This document shows positions 22,746-35,683 of a DNA stretch of 64,000 nucleotides, piece after piece. Under the pieces are notes generated by a model. That model was not told the origin of the DNA. It saw nothing but the letters and a program-made list of their open reading frames with translations, and searched no databases. Source of the DNA: Babylonia areolata (Eukaryota; Mollusca; Gastropoda; Neogastropoda; Buccinidae); contig NC_134897.1 of assembly GCF_041734735.1 (NCBI RefSeq), forward strand, positions 4,442,441 to 4,506,440. Reading direction: 5' to 3'. The translations under genes and the position numbers were made by a program. Every line of letters begins with the position of its first letter. The stretch's first letter is position 1.

Positions 22746-23875
22746 CAGCGACATAAACCTCCCGCAGATTTTTAACAACTGAACTGAAGAAAAAAGTATC
22801 GCTTCTGTGTGTGACCCATTCATTCAGAATCTATATTACATTCTAGCATTTCATACTGTTGCTACATAGTATGAATGAGTGTGTGTGTGTGTGTGTGCGC
22901 GCGCGCGCCTTCTAAAAACAGATTTCAGACTTGAGAAAAGCCATTGCTGTTCTAATGAATTTGATCTTTTCCTGGCTTTTCTATCACACGACTTTGTTTC
23001 TTTTTTTTTCTCTCTTAATACATATTGTGGGGAGGAGAGTGTTGGAGTTAAGCTTGGAAATCTGTGGAGAAATGAGTGGTGCAGTTTAGCATGGAAATTG
23101 TGGGGAGAAGAGTGGTGGAGCTGTGCATGGAATTTGATTAAAGATAACAATCATCAAAACTGATTCATGTGTGTTTCATCACAGTTGCATTGATGATTAA
23201 CTGCAAGTAAAGAATGATTTCATCTTATGGTGTAGCATGCATGCATGTGTGCATACAGTACTCACTCATACATCATTACAAGTGACATCCATTGATAAGT
23301 CTTCTCAAGACTCCCAGACATTCAGACACACCAGTCTGGTACAATCAGCTGGCCTGTTTATCCAAAATGGATATGTCTGTACTTTCACCAGGTTAGAATA
23401 TGTATTTCTTTTATGGAAACCTGTAGATTCATTGTATCTAACAACTGGCCAAAGGATTAACACATACATACCAGTTTTCTCTTTGATGCCATTTTTTAGA
23501 AACTGGTAGTGCTGTAAATTCTTAGTGTAAATATTTGCATTTAGTTACATTTACATGCCCCACCTCCCATCTTTTATTTCCTGTATTTCATTTGTTTATT
23601 GCTTGTTGTCAAATCTGTTCAATCAAATCTGTACATAATGCAGTGTAAACAGGTCTGAATCAAACACAAACAGACTTGAAAAAAATCACTTTGATTAGAT
23701 ATTTTCTTCTTTTTTTTTTTTTGTTTTTTTTTTTGTATCATTCATTCACACCTAAATGCTAAACTCCACAATTCCCAAGAAAAAAGCTTAAAAAAATATT
23801 CATACACAGATGATAATCTGACTGTGTTACACAATTTGTCAATACCAATGATCCCCCAGAATCAATCCGCTCTCA

Positions 23876-23907
<32 letters not shown>

Positions 23908-25084
23908 ACTCTACAAATTGACATCCACTACTGTAACCCCCCTTCAGTCTAATTTTTATGACAAAACAGTCTTCAATGCCCTAATAAATCATCTTTCACT
24001 GTGTCATCAGTGTCAGATTGGTGTAAAGGGGGAAGCAAAGCTGTCAGATCATTACATATTTTCACATCCAAATTTGTTAAATTTTGTAAAATTACTCAGT
24101 TTACTGTCAGCAGCATTGGTTTCCACTGCTGATGCAGAAGTAGCAGTGATGTCTTCTTGGACTTGCACATCTGACAGCTGTGACAACAACAAAAAAAAGA
24201 ATATATAATTATAGCTTGAATGTTATGACATTTGTTTTAGTTACACATTTTCAGTCAAACTCCATACAACCCCCAAAATGTGTCAGATCTATTATGCATG
24301 CGCAGAATCTCAAGCCAGTGAGTTGTTTAAATTTGCAACAATAACTATGCTTTATCTATCCATTTATCTATCTATCTGTGTGTGTGTGTGTGTGTGTGCA
24401 TTCACATTACCTGTAGAAGTAGCAAGGATCTCACTGTCTCAGTATCACTGTTACAGCACTTCCTGAAAATGTGCAAGCATTTCCACTTGAAAGAAGAATG
24501 CGCTGACAAATTTTGTATGTGGAAATACTTTGTAGTGTTGGTTTCAGGGGTACACTAGTCTGTTTTGTACTATGTGTCAGAGATGCATATATCTGTGCTG
24601 AATAAATATCACAGCTAAGAACGTGACCAAAAAATAAACAAACAAACAAAACACGCACAAAAATATCCAGTTGAATGATACAACATTGGTGACGGGAAGT
24701 TCAAAATGACCGGCCAGCTGGTGTACTGTAATTCTCCATTTTAAAGGTTAAATTGTGCTATTGGATTCAAACATTAGGCAGATAAGTGTGTGAGAAATGA
24801 AGATAGTATAATTATCCCTCTATGAGAAATCAGAGCCAAAACATTCTAAGGCTTGGCTGTTGAAACAAATATATTTTGAAACATTTAAAAAAAAAAAAAA
24901 ATGAATATTCGATTCAAAATGTCACATACCATGCTTGTTTTGAAGACCTTGTTCGTAAAAAGTGAAGGAATATCATCGCCACTGAGGGTGCGGTCCTTTT
25001 CAGTTCACGAAGTGTTTCTGAGCTCGCCACGCTCTGTGCAATCGGTTCGTGGCTGGTATTCGTTGCGATGTCACCTTTTTTCCT
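22746..25084. other. Gene-free stretch with microsatellites
   Basis: No gene recognised in 2.3 kb. It holds (GT)n/(GC)n at 22875-22909, a 60-bp segment with three related GGGGAGRAGAGTG blocks near 23030-23120, T-rich runs near 23708-23735, (CA)n at 23877-23908, (TC/TG)n near 24355-24400 and an A-run at 24886-24900. Short frames here have no domain. Confidence 0.5.
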
Positions 25085-26864
25085 TTAACCCTTTCACCGC
25101 CAGTCACTTTAGAGAACAAAATTCCCTTGTGGTATAAACACAGAAAAGATAGTGGCTAAGAATCCCTGCGATGTATAGAAAATATGGCCTATCCTACCAC
25201 CGAACATTAAGAGCAGTATACTTGACTTGACTTGACTTGACTTGATCCACGGTTGAGACCGTGGTCTGTTCGTGGTTCCTCTTTTTGAAAACTCAGTTAT
25301 TTGGTGATCATCATGCGTGGCCAGCAAAAGACTGATTTTAACTTTGGCACTTTGGTTCGTACAGGCTAGGCAGGTGTCTCCAATGATTGTCCAGTCGACT
25401 CTTGAAGGCGTTGGTTGTTGGTGCTGTCACAACCTCTTCAGGGAGACCATTCCATGTCGCAACTATTCTGTGTGCGAAGTAGTTCCCTTGGAGATCCAGT
25501 TGGTACCTATCTTTCTGTAGCTTGAGGGAGTGTCCACGGAGCGTTCTCCCGCTTGCCAGTGTCAGTTTTGGTCTTTTGACTGTGTAGTAGCCATGCAGGT
25601 ATTTGTGGACCTCGATCATGTCGCCCCTGAGTCTGCGGTGTTCCAGTGTGGGCAGTTTTAGAGCTCTCAGCCTCTCTGGGTATGGCTTATCCTTCAGAGA
25701 CCCCAGCAGTTTTGTGGCTCGCCGTTGCACATCTTCAATGTCGCTGCAGAGTGTTTTCTGACACGGTTGCCAGACGCTGTGTCCATACTCCAGAACTGGT
25801 CGCATAAGGCTCTTGAAAAGCTGGACGAATGTATCCTTCGTTTGGTAGTCAAAAGACCTCCTGATAAGCCCAACTATCCTGGTTGCCTTCCCAGTTGCAT
25901 GTGCGACGTGATCGCTGAAGTTCAGTTTGTTGTCCACCCATACTCCAAGATCTTTTTCGGCCACCGTTTCTGCCAATGTAAGTTTCTTGGTGCTTCCATC
26001 CTCTGCTTTCACTGTCATTGAATATGTTGCTTCTGATTTTGTTGTTCCGAGCTTCATGACAGTGCACTTCTGCAGGTGGAACTTCAACTGCCACCTATCA
26101 GACCACATCTGGAGTTGGTCCAAGTCATCTTGCATGTCCTGGTGTCCTTGGGCGATATCACTCCTCCCAAACAGCTTTGTGCGTCTGCGAACATCTTCAC
26201 TGCAGATTTTACAACTCTGGGCAGGTCGTTGATGAAGATGACAAACAGCAAAGGACCTAGGACACTGCCCTGGGGGACACCGCTAGTTACGTCTGCTTCT
26301 TGAGAGTGGATGCCGTTGATGACTACTGTCTGTCTCCTTTCATTCAGGAAATCCTGAATCCATCCCAGTACTTTCCCTCCCACTCCGTGTGCTTTGACCT
26401 TCTCGATGAGCCTGCGGTGTGGTACGGTGTCAAAAGCCTTCTGGTAGTCCATGTAGACAACGTCAACACTCCCCCCTTCGTCGATGATGTTTGTCCGTAT
26501 GTCCATGACCTCCAGGAGTTGCGTGATGGTTGAGCGGCCCGGAACAATGCCGTGTTGCTCCTCACTGATGAGGCTGTTTCTTTATAAGTGGTCCATGACT
26601 TTCTCTCACCATCTTCTCCATCACCTTGCATGCAATGCAGGTTAGACTGACTGGCCTATAGTTTGACGGCGTCGTTTTGCTCCCCTTTTTGAAGATAGGC
26701 GCTACATACGCAGTCTTCCAGTCTTCAGGGATCTTCCCACTTTCCAAGCTCTTCCTGAAGAGGAGTGTGAAGGGCTTTGCCAGCTCGTCTGCAGCTTTCA
26801 CTAGAATGCCGGGTGGTATTCCGTCTGGGCCTGATGCCTTGTCTGATTTGAGGTTTGCTAGTTG

Positions 26865-27182
26865 CATCCGCAATGAAATCGGGCCCTATACTGACCTTCA
26901 AACACTCGCCAGACAACGAAAACTGAAGTGGTTTGGTCATGTCACACGCTCCTTTGGTCTTGCTAAAACAATCTTACAAGGCACAGTGAGGGGAGGAAGA
27001 AGAAGAGGCAGACAAAGGAAGAGATGGGAGGACAACATTCGAGAGTGGACAGGCATGGAGCTGAGAGACACCCTGAGAGCGGCCGAGAAACGCGAGGACT
27101 GGAGAAAGGTGGTTGACAAAGCTTCGAAGGCGCCCCAAAGGATTCGGAATCTGAGGGATCGGTGACGGTGACGGTGACGGTA
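26865..27182 (+). mobile_element. 5'-truncated LINE inserted in another LINE
   Basis: A 318-bp plus-strand insert flanked by AGTTG at 26860-26864 and 27183-27187, a 5-bp target duplication. It encodes a LINE C-terminus: RQRKLKWFGHVTR, GRRRGRQRKRWEDNIREW, then a stop, and finishes with three GGTGAC units as a simple 3' tail. Removing it restores the host LINE's reading frame around KKQLANLKSD, which shows the order of events. This is a clean target-primed insertion and is younger than the LINE at 25221-29780. Confidence 0.85.
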
Positions 27183-28559
27183 AGTTGTTTCTTGACTTCT
27201 TCCTCTGAGAGCTCAAAATCAGCCAACACTTCGCCATATTCATATGTTGGTGCCTCCGGGATGAGGCCCACATCCTCTTGTGTGAATACGCTCTGGAAGA
27301 ACTGGTTAAGTAGATCAGCCTTCTCTCTGTCAGTTGTTGTTTTGGTCCCGTCAGGCTTCTTCAAATCAGCTACTCCTGTTTTCGTCTTTGTTTTTGATTT
27401 TACGCAGTTCCAGAATGCCTTGGGGTTTGTCTTGGCTTCACTGGCCACCTTGGCTTCTTGTGCTTGCTGTGCTCTTCTGCATGCAACTTTTGCCTGGTTC
27501 CTGGCTTTTATGTATGCCTTGTAGTTTACCTCATTTCTATTTGCTTGCCACTTCCTGAACAACCTGTGTTTCCTTCGAACTGTTTCGAGAGTATCCTTGT
27601 CCATCCATCCTTTTCCCTTCTTGCCAGATGTTTGTGACATGGGTGTTGACTGGTTGACCGCATCATTGATGTGCTGCTTGATTTTTTCCCAGGTGTCTTT
27701 GGCTGATAGGTTTGCCAGTTCTTCCTCCCATACAACCTGCCCTAGTACTTCTTTGAGTTTCTCCACATCTGTTTTCTGGAAGTTAAACCTCTTTGTTCTT
27801 GATGGTTCTGCAACTGTGCAGTTGAGGTTGATCACTAGTGCAAAGTGGTCGCTGTTTCCAATGCCTGCGATGGTTCTGGTTTCTTCCACCATGTCCTCCC
27901 TGTTCGTGAAGATCACGTCTACTACATTTGACTTCTCTCCCTCTCTATATCTTGTTGGTTCCTTCTGATGTTGTATCAGGTAAGCATCTCTTGTTGCCTT
28001 CAAGAACTTGGTCGCAGCATGGTTATGTCTTTCTTCACTTCTCTCCTCTGCCCAGATAACTTGTGGAAAGTTGAAATCACCCATAATCAATGTGTGAGAG
28101 ACTTTCAGTTCTGATACTTGTAACAATGCGTTGAGTTTCTCCATGTTCTCAGGTGTGCTGCTGGGACTCCTGTATATTAGGCCTACAAGTAGTTTGTTTC
28201 CATCGTCCTGCTGGCATTCCACGAAAATGTTTTCAGAAAAATTTGTCTTCAGTCTGTCACAAAGTGACGGCTTTAGCTCACTTTTTACGTACAGTGCCAT
28301 GCCTCTGTTGTTTTCGTTTAGGGTGTGGTACAGTTCAAATCCTGCCAGGGACAGTTCGCTCTCTTGAATACTGTACCTTGCGTTTTTGGGTTTCACCTCA
28401 GTTATTCCGATGATATCTGGATGGTAGATGTCTATCAAAGCTTTCATCTCATTCCTTTTGTTCATATATTGGTCTGCGTTTGTATATATACATGTGCAGC
28501 TTGCCATCTTCTGTACAGAAAATTTTTGTCCTGAAGAAGAAAAATTTCTTTGAGATTGA

Positions 28560-29584
28560 TGATTTGGTTTAAAACTATTTACAGTGCAGGAGTCTTGCCT
28601 ACTCAGTTGTCCATCCTTTGTTCCTGTCCCTCTGGGTACTTGCCGATGTTCACGACTCGGCCTCTCATTCTGACCCAGTGGGCGTACTCGTCCCCCGACT
28701 GCTGTGATTTCTCACTCTTGTTCTTTAGTTCCTGGAACAACTCGTCTTCCTCCTTTCTTTCAAGAGATGTCAGATCTTTATGAATGCTTACCCTTGTACA
28801 TAGTCTGTTGTCATCTTCTCTCTTCTATTTCCTTGCTTGGTGGAACGCCGATATCACATCATCTCTCGCCGCTTCCATTAGAAAGGTCATTCTGATCGTT
28901 CTTGGTTTGGGAGCATTTCCTTGGTCCTTTTTGATGTTATCGAGTCTCCTGATATCAGTCGGTTTGTGCTCTGTCTTGATCTCCTCCAAAATCTGTTGTA
29001 CAGTGGTGTTGTCCTTCTTCTGTCTCTCCTGAATCGGTTGTGCATTGTCCTCAGGCACCCTGAACATGACCAAGTTTGTCTTCCTCCTTACTGTCTTCGA
29101 TTTCCTCCCTTTGGTCCTTGTTTTTGGCTTCAATAACCTTTATGACCTCTTCTGTGTTAGTTGTCCTCTGGTTTCCCTGGTTTGGGGCTTGCTCCAGTGT
29201 GATCTCCTTCATTGTTTGGATCATTTTCTCTGTGAAGTTCCCATCTTGTATACATGCTACTTTCCTGTCCATCTCCAAAACTTGTGGATGTAACCTCTGT
29301 ACGTCTTGCTCCAGTTTGGCCATGCCTCCCAGAAATTTTGCTGCAGTATTGTTACTTTGTTTTGAGCAGTAATAGTGGATTAGTGCACATTTCCTGTTTG
29401 CATCCTTGCCGAAGATTTGGTATGTGGCATCATCTATCTTTTCGCATTTTGTGTGGTGCCATATATCGCAAAGTTCACATTGAAGGGAGTTTTCATCCTC
29501 TTTGCAGGCACTGTTACATGTTCCACAGTTTTCCTGCTTTTCTGATTCCTTCTCATTCTCATCTGCCTTTGTCTTCCTCTTCAC
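28560..29584 (-). CDS. LINE ORF1 with PHD-like finger (decayed)
   Basis: Frame 29584-29051 encodes the N-terminal part of the LINE's ORF1 product. It has CGTC, then CELCDIWHHTKC (C-x2-C-x4-H-x2-C), then a following cysteine pair region, which is the PHD zinc-finger spacing reported in ORF1 of several CR1-type LINEs. It is followed by a coiled-coil-like, glutamate/lysine-rich region. A frameshift near 29100 moves the frame to 29133-28825, which holds NLVMFRVPEDNA and RLDNIKKDQGNAPKPRTIR, resembling an RNA-binding RRM-like ORF1 domain. The protein would bind element RNA; here it is inactive. ORF2 starts about 50 bp downstream. Confidence 0.7.
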
Positions 29585-29918
29585 GTCATTTTGTGCGTTA
29601 TTTTCTTTTGGTTTTGCTCAACTTTCGTTTTTTCCATTTTTTGTACACTTCTTGATTTCTGTAATCTCGGCTTTTGGACTGTCTACGTTTGTGTTTTCCT
29701 CAAGACTTTTTGATCTGCTGGGCCTTCTACTAGTGTTACATAGTACTCATCTTGACGTTTCAGTCTTCAGCAATTTCAGCTCTACTCGTTTTTACAGCAT
29801 ATGAAAACTTGAAAATAGTAGGTTCATGGATAACAGACCAATGAATTGTCACCTTTCAGTGACATGGGTCCTCTTCCACGCCTGTGCATAAGTGCGACCT
29901 TGGCGGTGAAAGGGTTAA

Positions 29919-30157
29919 AGTTCGAAAATCACACACAGTACTTCAGTATATTTCCTCCCGTTTTCCCCAGACCCATTATGAAGCATGTACAATCGACGAA
30001 CTCGCAACTTTCGCTTTTGGAGACTCCCCACGAATTCTCTTTCCGGCTTAAACAAGGGCAAATTACTTTCTTTCTTTTTTTTCTAACAAGGTCTATAGAC
30101 AAAATCAGTGCAGCAAACATGCGCTGTCCCCCATTCCATCAGTTGATAGCCTACGTT
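29919..30157. other. Gene-free stretch
   Basis: About 240 bp between the piggyBac-like element and the SINE at 30169. No gene or repeat recognised. Confidence 0.4.
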
Positions 30158-30168
30158 GCTACAACCAA

Positions 30169-30289
30169 GGCCTGACTAAGCACGTTGGGTTACGCTGCTG
30201 GTCAGGCATCTGCTTGGCAGATGTTGTGTAGCGTATATGGATTTGTCCGAACGCAGTGACGCCTCCTTGAGCTACTGAAACTGAAAACT
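30169..30289 (+). repeat. Short SINE, complete, with 11-bp target duplication
   Basis: A 121-bp element from GGCCTGACTAAGC to the (CTGAAA)n tail CTGAAACTGAAAACT. GCTACAACCAA occurs at 30158-30168 and again at 30290-30300, a perfect 11-bp target duplication. The core includes TCTGCTTGGCAGATG and GTAGCGTATATGGATTTG. Two more copies lie at 43222-43336 and 62793-62902. The long duplication and short tail mark it as a retroposed SINE; no A/B boxes were confirmed. Confidence 0.8.
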
Positions 30290-30300
30290 GCTACAACCAA

Positions 30301-31790
30301 ACTATGTAGCCTTCCCGTTTGACATCATCACTTTATGCGTACACGTCTTTGGAGGGCCGGGTAAAAGCACCAACCTACTGCCCAGCATGTCGACTTAAGT
30401 TGTACACAAAGTGGTGTTCGCATTTCTACTGTTTTATTTTTAAAGAAGCATGGTGTAAGAGGAACCGCAAGCAGCTGTACAAAGAAGCCAGGCATAACAT
30501 TTCACAGAATTCCAACCGTAGACATCGTCTCCAACGGCAAACAAATCGAGGAGCTGAGCCAGCGGCGAAGACGAGCATAGCTCCTCCAAATCAACAGGAA
30601 AGTCAACACCGACAATATCACGAAAACCTGGACCCGTGTTTGTTCAAAATGCTTCATTTATGGAAAGAAGAAAGAAAAAAAGCGAAGGAGGAAGAAATGA
30701 AGAAGAAAAAGAATAAGAAAGAGAAGAAGAGGTAGAAGACCTAAACCCACACAGCCAGTCACCCTTGTCCAACCTAATTCCTACAACATATGTCAGCCCT
30801 ACTTTCCCAACACAGCTACGGTCCTCCCCAAAACCATCTGAACAGCATTGAGTAAATCAAAAATTAAATTGATAATTACAAGTCAAACCAGTATTTGTGA
30901 CTTGTCACATAAAATGACATCATAAAATCATTACTTACTCCTCCATCCCTCACTTCAATAACATTAATCACAAATTATAGAGTGATGATGATAATGATAT
31001 CAGTAACAATATTAACAGTGGTAATAATAATGATTGATTGTACAAGGAGGGTTTTGAAACAGTGTAAGATAACATATAGCATACATTTTATTAAATAAAT
31101 AAATAATCAAATAAATAATACAAGCACACACCATCCCACCCAACCAACACACACTCACTAACAGTTGACAAACTTTTTTTTTTTTAACTGAACAGAATAC
31201 ATGAACAAAATAAGGGCATTATACATTAAATTACACATATATTATGAAAGTAAAGTGGTAATATATCAAAATAAAGAGGCTGGTCTTTCACATTTCGCCT
31301 TCCAAAACAATGCATCAAATACAAAAACAACAAAGTGCATTCGATAAGAGCACACATTTTATCAAAAAAAAACCAAAAAAAATTCAATCCTTTACTGGCA
31401 CACTTTACATGTCAGTCGCTGTTATTTGTCAGAGCAAAGGTGGCGCATGGGAAGAGAATCAGTTCTTCTGTATTATTCAAAGCATAAAAAAAACAACTTA
31501 TACATATAATATTCCACATATTTGATGCAACAGAGAAAAGTTGGGATACAGAACTTTGTAATAATGTGAATAAACCAGCTAGAGAAGAAGAGAGATGGAA
31601 AGTTGAGAGAAAGTGAGAGATAGAGAAGGGGCCGGGTGTGGTGTTAACTGTCAAATCAACAGTCGCTTTAATATGTCTTGCAATCTCTGAAGAGATAACT
31701 ATGCCTCCAAAAAACCAGATGACAGTCATATAAATGAGAGCATTATGAAATTAAAAAAAAATAAAAAAAGAAAGATGCTTGTTAGATTTA
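30301..31790. other. AT-rich gene-free stretch
   Basis: No gene recognised. The frame at 30319-30735 on the plus strand ends in a lysine/glutamate run from A-rich sequence and has no domain. From 30840 on the DNA is very AT-rich with scattered ATAA/AATA tracts. It ends at the 3' side of the L1-type LINE. Confidence 0.5.
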
Positions 31791-34109
31791 CTACTTTCCA
31801 TTTCTGAAAAAGAAAATTATTCAAACAATGGTTTGTAAGGAAGCCATTCTTGGTCAAAAAGCATTTTTCTGCTTTTCATCACATTAGAATAGCATTCCAC
31901 ATAATACATGTTTTTCAGCTGTCTAATGAAAGCAGTTATGTGAGATTTATTGTTGTTCGATTTGCACTTATAAACTTGAAATTTAGCGAGTAATAGTATC
32001 AGATCAAGAATTTTATCCGTAACAACTCCATCTTTAACCCCGAACAAGATTAAATCTTCTGAAAATATTATATTTGCACAAGTTTCACAAGTATTCTTCA
32101 TTAATCTTTCGAGAGAGCTCCAGAAAACATCAAAATACAACAGTTCCAAAAAATGTGTACTTCTTCTTCGCCACAAAAAGAACATAGGGGCGAGTCAATC
32201 ACTTTACGCAGAAAAAAATATCAACCTGTTGGTAGAATTCGTAACAAAAGTCTGTACTGGAACCATCTCAACTGTGTGTCAGATGTTGACTGATGTCATT
32301 TTTAAAATACGTTTTTCCAAGTTAGATTTTCATGATTTATGTTCCATTTGATAATTCCTGCTGGTTGAACGTCTGAGTAAATAAGAACTGAATATATAGC
32401 TTTGTTGCCTGTAGCGATTACTGTCCAAATTTTTGGTTCTAGTAGCTTATACTTAGCAGCCAGTGTAACTTGTAGTTTATTTTGATATATATTTATAGCA
32501 TTGATGACACCAGTATATAATAGGTGATTCGTTCTAACATTTTGGATATTTTCTGGAAAACTCTCTATAGTCAAGAAAACTACCTTCATCATTCAACAAA
32601 TTTTTCACGTGATATATACCGTGTTCAAACCACTGCTTAATATAAACCACTCTCCTATCACTTAGTGTGTTTATATTATAGTGTATACATTCTGAAACAA
32701 AATCATGAACATCATTAGAATGACATTCAAGATACATCTTTCTATAATGTTTAAGGACATCTTGCCAAAATTTGTTACCTGTTTTTATGAGTAATGTGTC
32801 CACATATTCACCACCCATTAATTTAAGTTTGTCGAGTTCTGGAACAGCAGAAAACGACAACTCCTGGATGTTGTCACAACTAGAAAAGAATATTTGTTTC
32901 AACCAGCAAACTTTAACAGCAGACAAAAAGGCATGAACATTTAACATTTTCAGTCCACCGTTTTCATGTTCATAACACACACATTTTGTTTGTTTGTTTG
33001 TTTTTTGTTGTTGTTTTTTGCAATTTTACTTTGTTTCCCATTCCATAAAAACTTGAAAAACAATACATCTAGTTCTTGCAATAATGTCACTGGGGGGTCT
33101 GGAAGATTAGTGAGCAAAAAAGTAAGTTGTGACATTGCCAAAGTTTTTTTGACAGTTATTTTCCCAAAGGGTGTTAACTGTCGGTTTTTTTTCCATTTTG
33201 CTAAAAGATTCTTAATTTGCTCTATTTTCCCTCGGTAATTTATGTCAATCATATCATCAATATCTGTAGTAAATTTGACTCCAAGTACAGTAAAAATCCC
33301 CGGGTCCCAGCAAAAATTCTTATCTCTCATGTATTGGAGAATTCTTCATCCAGCCTAATCCAGATAACATTAGTTTTTTCATTGTTTATCTTTAATCCTG
33401 ACATCAGTGCAAACTGTTCCAGCAATTCAACAGCTTCTCGAAAAGATACTTCACTTCCATCTAAATAAACAGTAGTATCGTCTGGAAACTGAGACAACAA
33501 ATGTTCTTTGCCATACATATTAAGTCCACAGATTCTGTCATTCTTGCGCATAAGATAGAATTTCTGCACATAAAAGATACAGATAAGGTGAAAGAGGGTC
33601 CCCTTGGCGGACTCCTCTGCCAATATCAAACTGGGAAGTGTATACTTTCCATTCACACAAACACAAGCTGTAATATTGCAATAAAATGCCTTAATCCATT
33701 GTTTAATACCTGGTCCAAAATTGAAGAAATCTAAAGTGCTATGTATAAATTTCCATGATATCGAATCAAAGGCTTTGTCAAGGTCTACCGTGAGAACCTG
33801 GCCAGGAATATTTTCATTTTTTGCAAGAAACAATATATCATACATTAAGTGGATATTCTCTCCAATATATCTTCCTTTTAGAAAACCTGTCTGAGCTTTA
33901 TAGATTAATTTTGGTAATAACAATTTCAGTCTATTGGCAATGCATGATGAAGCTATCTTATAAGCAGTATTAATAAGCAAAGAAATGGGACGCCAGTTTT
34001 TCAAAAAATGCTTTTTTTAAATTTTCCTTAGGAATTAGTGAAATAATACCAAATCGCTGAGTGACTGACATATTCCCTGATGACATGCCAAAATTCAATG
34101 AACACACTA

Positions 34110-34772
34110 CAGTGGACTCCACTTATAAGGACCTCCGATATAAGAACCATCGCTTATAGGGACACCCCAAAGCAGGTCCCTGCCAAAGTTGTTCTTTGTG
34201 ATCACTTATTAAAACTCGCATAGAAGAACCCTCTGATATAGGGTTCATCGCTTATATGGACAGCACTTGCTAGGTCCCCACATCAAACTTTCCTCGGATA
34301 TAAGAACCGCAAGTAGGAATGATCATTTCTAGGAAGTCTGCGATTATTCTATTTTTGGAACCCTCGCTTGTAAAGACACCATCTGTTTGTTCCCAACACG
34401 ACCTCCCCTCGGATATAAGAACCGAAAGTAGAAGTTATGCTCGGTTCATTTTCGTTTCGTTTCATTTCCCAGAATTTCCAAGAAACATTTCTTCTACAAG
34501 ATGGCGGAGCGTAAGAGAAAAGCATTGTGTCTCCAACAAAAAATCGAAATAATTAGAGAGGTCGAGCGTAACCCTCAGAAAAGCAAAAGTCTCATCGCTG
34601 ATGAAATGAAAGTTCCGAGGACGACTTTGCTCAACATCGTAAGAGAAAAAGCCAAATACGTTGGGCAGTTTGAAAGCAGCAAGACTGAGCTTTCCAGAAA
34701 GCGTGCAAGAGGCTCCGAACATCGCACTGTTGACTCTGCTTTGTTGGAGTGGTTCTCTGTGAAAAGGTAATT

Positions 34773-34860
<88 letters not shown>

Positions 34861-35635
34861 TCCCTCTCCCTTCCTCCCTCTCTCTCTCTCTCGTGGCAGA
34901 TTATTTTACTTTCGAGAGGGACAGGCGTAATCCAGACCTCGCCCACCCCTTTGTTTGTTTGTTTGTTTAATGCCACCCCACTCTATTCCTACGTATACCA
35001 AACAACATAGAAAAAAGAAATGATGCTCTGTGAAACTGTATTTGTTTCAGAAAACGCGCCCAAGAATCCTGATGACACTGACTTTTTACCGCCCTTGCAT
35101 GCTCATCTATATTTTAGACCTGTGCATTGGCGCGTTCTTGGGTTGTTTCGTGTGGGCAGGTGTGTGTGGGTGTGGGCAGAAAACGCAGAAAATGTAAAAA
35201 GAGAGAAGGCAAAGAGAAGGCGACAAAACTGATGCTGGCACCACCACCCCCTTCCAGCCGTAAAGTGAACCTTGAACCTTGCTGAGAAAGGATGGCGGCG
35301 AGAAAGTGAATCGGTCTGGTAGTTTAGGCTGTAATACGTATACTCCCAATAAATTTCCTTGTATCCTTGTATCCTTGTATTCTTTAAAGTCATTTTGTCA
35401 AAATGTGATCGTAACTCTCTCTCTCTCTCTCTGTCTCTCTCTATGTCTCTCTGTCTGTCTGTCTCTCTCTCTCATTTTCATTAAGACAGCTATTGTTACA
35501 TAACTTCTATAGTTATTTGCATTAAATTTATGTTTCACGTACGCAAAAGAAGTAAACTATATTGCATCGAGATCAAGCCAACCAGCAAGTTCCACTTCAT
35601 TGACGCAAAGGCTTAAACAAGCAAGAGATTGCCGT

Positions 35636-35683
<48 letters not shown>

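Larger units (their letters stand above)
25221..29780 (-). mobile_element. CR1-type LINE with PHD-like ORF1, nearly full length
   Basis: A 4.5-kb minus-strand LINE with both ORFs. ORF2 starts at ATG 28507: endonuclease (ITEVKPKN, LIMGDFNFPQVIW, GNSDHFAL), linker (LLNQFFQSVFTQED), reverse transcriptase (NYRPVSLTCIACKVMEKMV, YMDYQKAFDTVPHRRL, SGVPQGSVLGPLLF, MFAD box), then thumb and C-terminus (LEYGHSVWQPC, DVQRRATKLLGSLKDKPYPE). Breaks: an inserted LINE at 26865-27182, a frameshift near 26600 and a short deletion in the FADD box near 26190. The 3' end is an AAGTC pentamer repeat, seen as five CTTGA units at 25221-25245. The 5' edge near 29780 is approximate. It sits inside a piggyBac-like element. 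Confidence 0.85.
25085..29918. mobile_element. Non-autonomous piggyBac-like element, split by a LINE
   Basis: TTAA at 25085-25088 is followed by CCCTTTCACCGCCA; at the other end the exact inverse complement TGGCGGTGAAAGGG runs into TTAA at 29915-29918. TTAA targets and CCC-starting inverted repeats are the hallmark of piggyBac transposons. Only about 130 bp on the left (25085-25220) and a similar length on the right (about 29780-29918) belong to it, with no transposase, so it was a short MITE-like element. The rest is the LINE described next. The tip sequence is exact, so the pairing is unlikely to be chance, but the link to the piggyBac superfamily is inferred from the ends only. Confidence 0.6.

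Noticed and set aside
30319-30735. 138-codon plus-strand frame
   Set aside because: No domain; the C-terminal lysine run is simple A-rich sequence.
35103-35393. Frames inside the Tigger element near its right half
   Set aside because: No DDE catalytic residues or transposase similarity could be seen.
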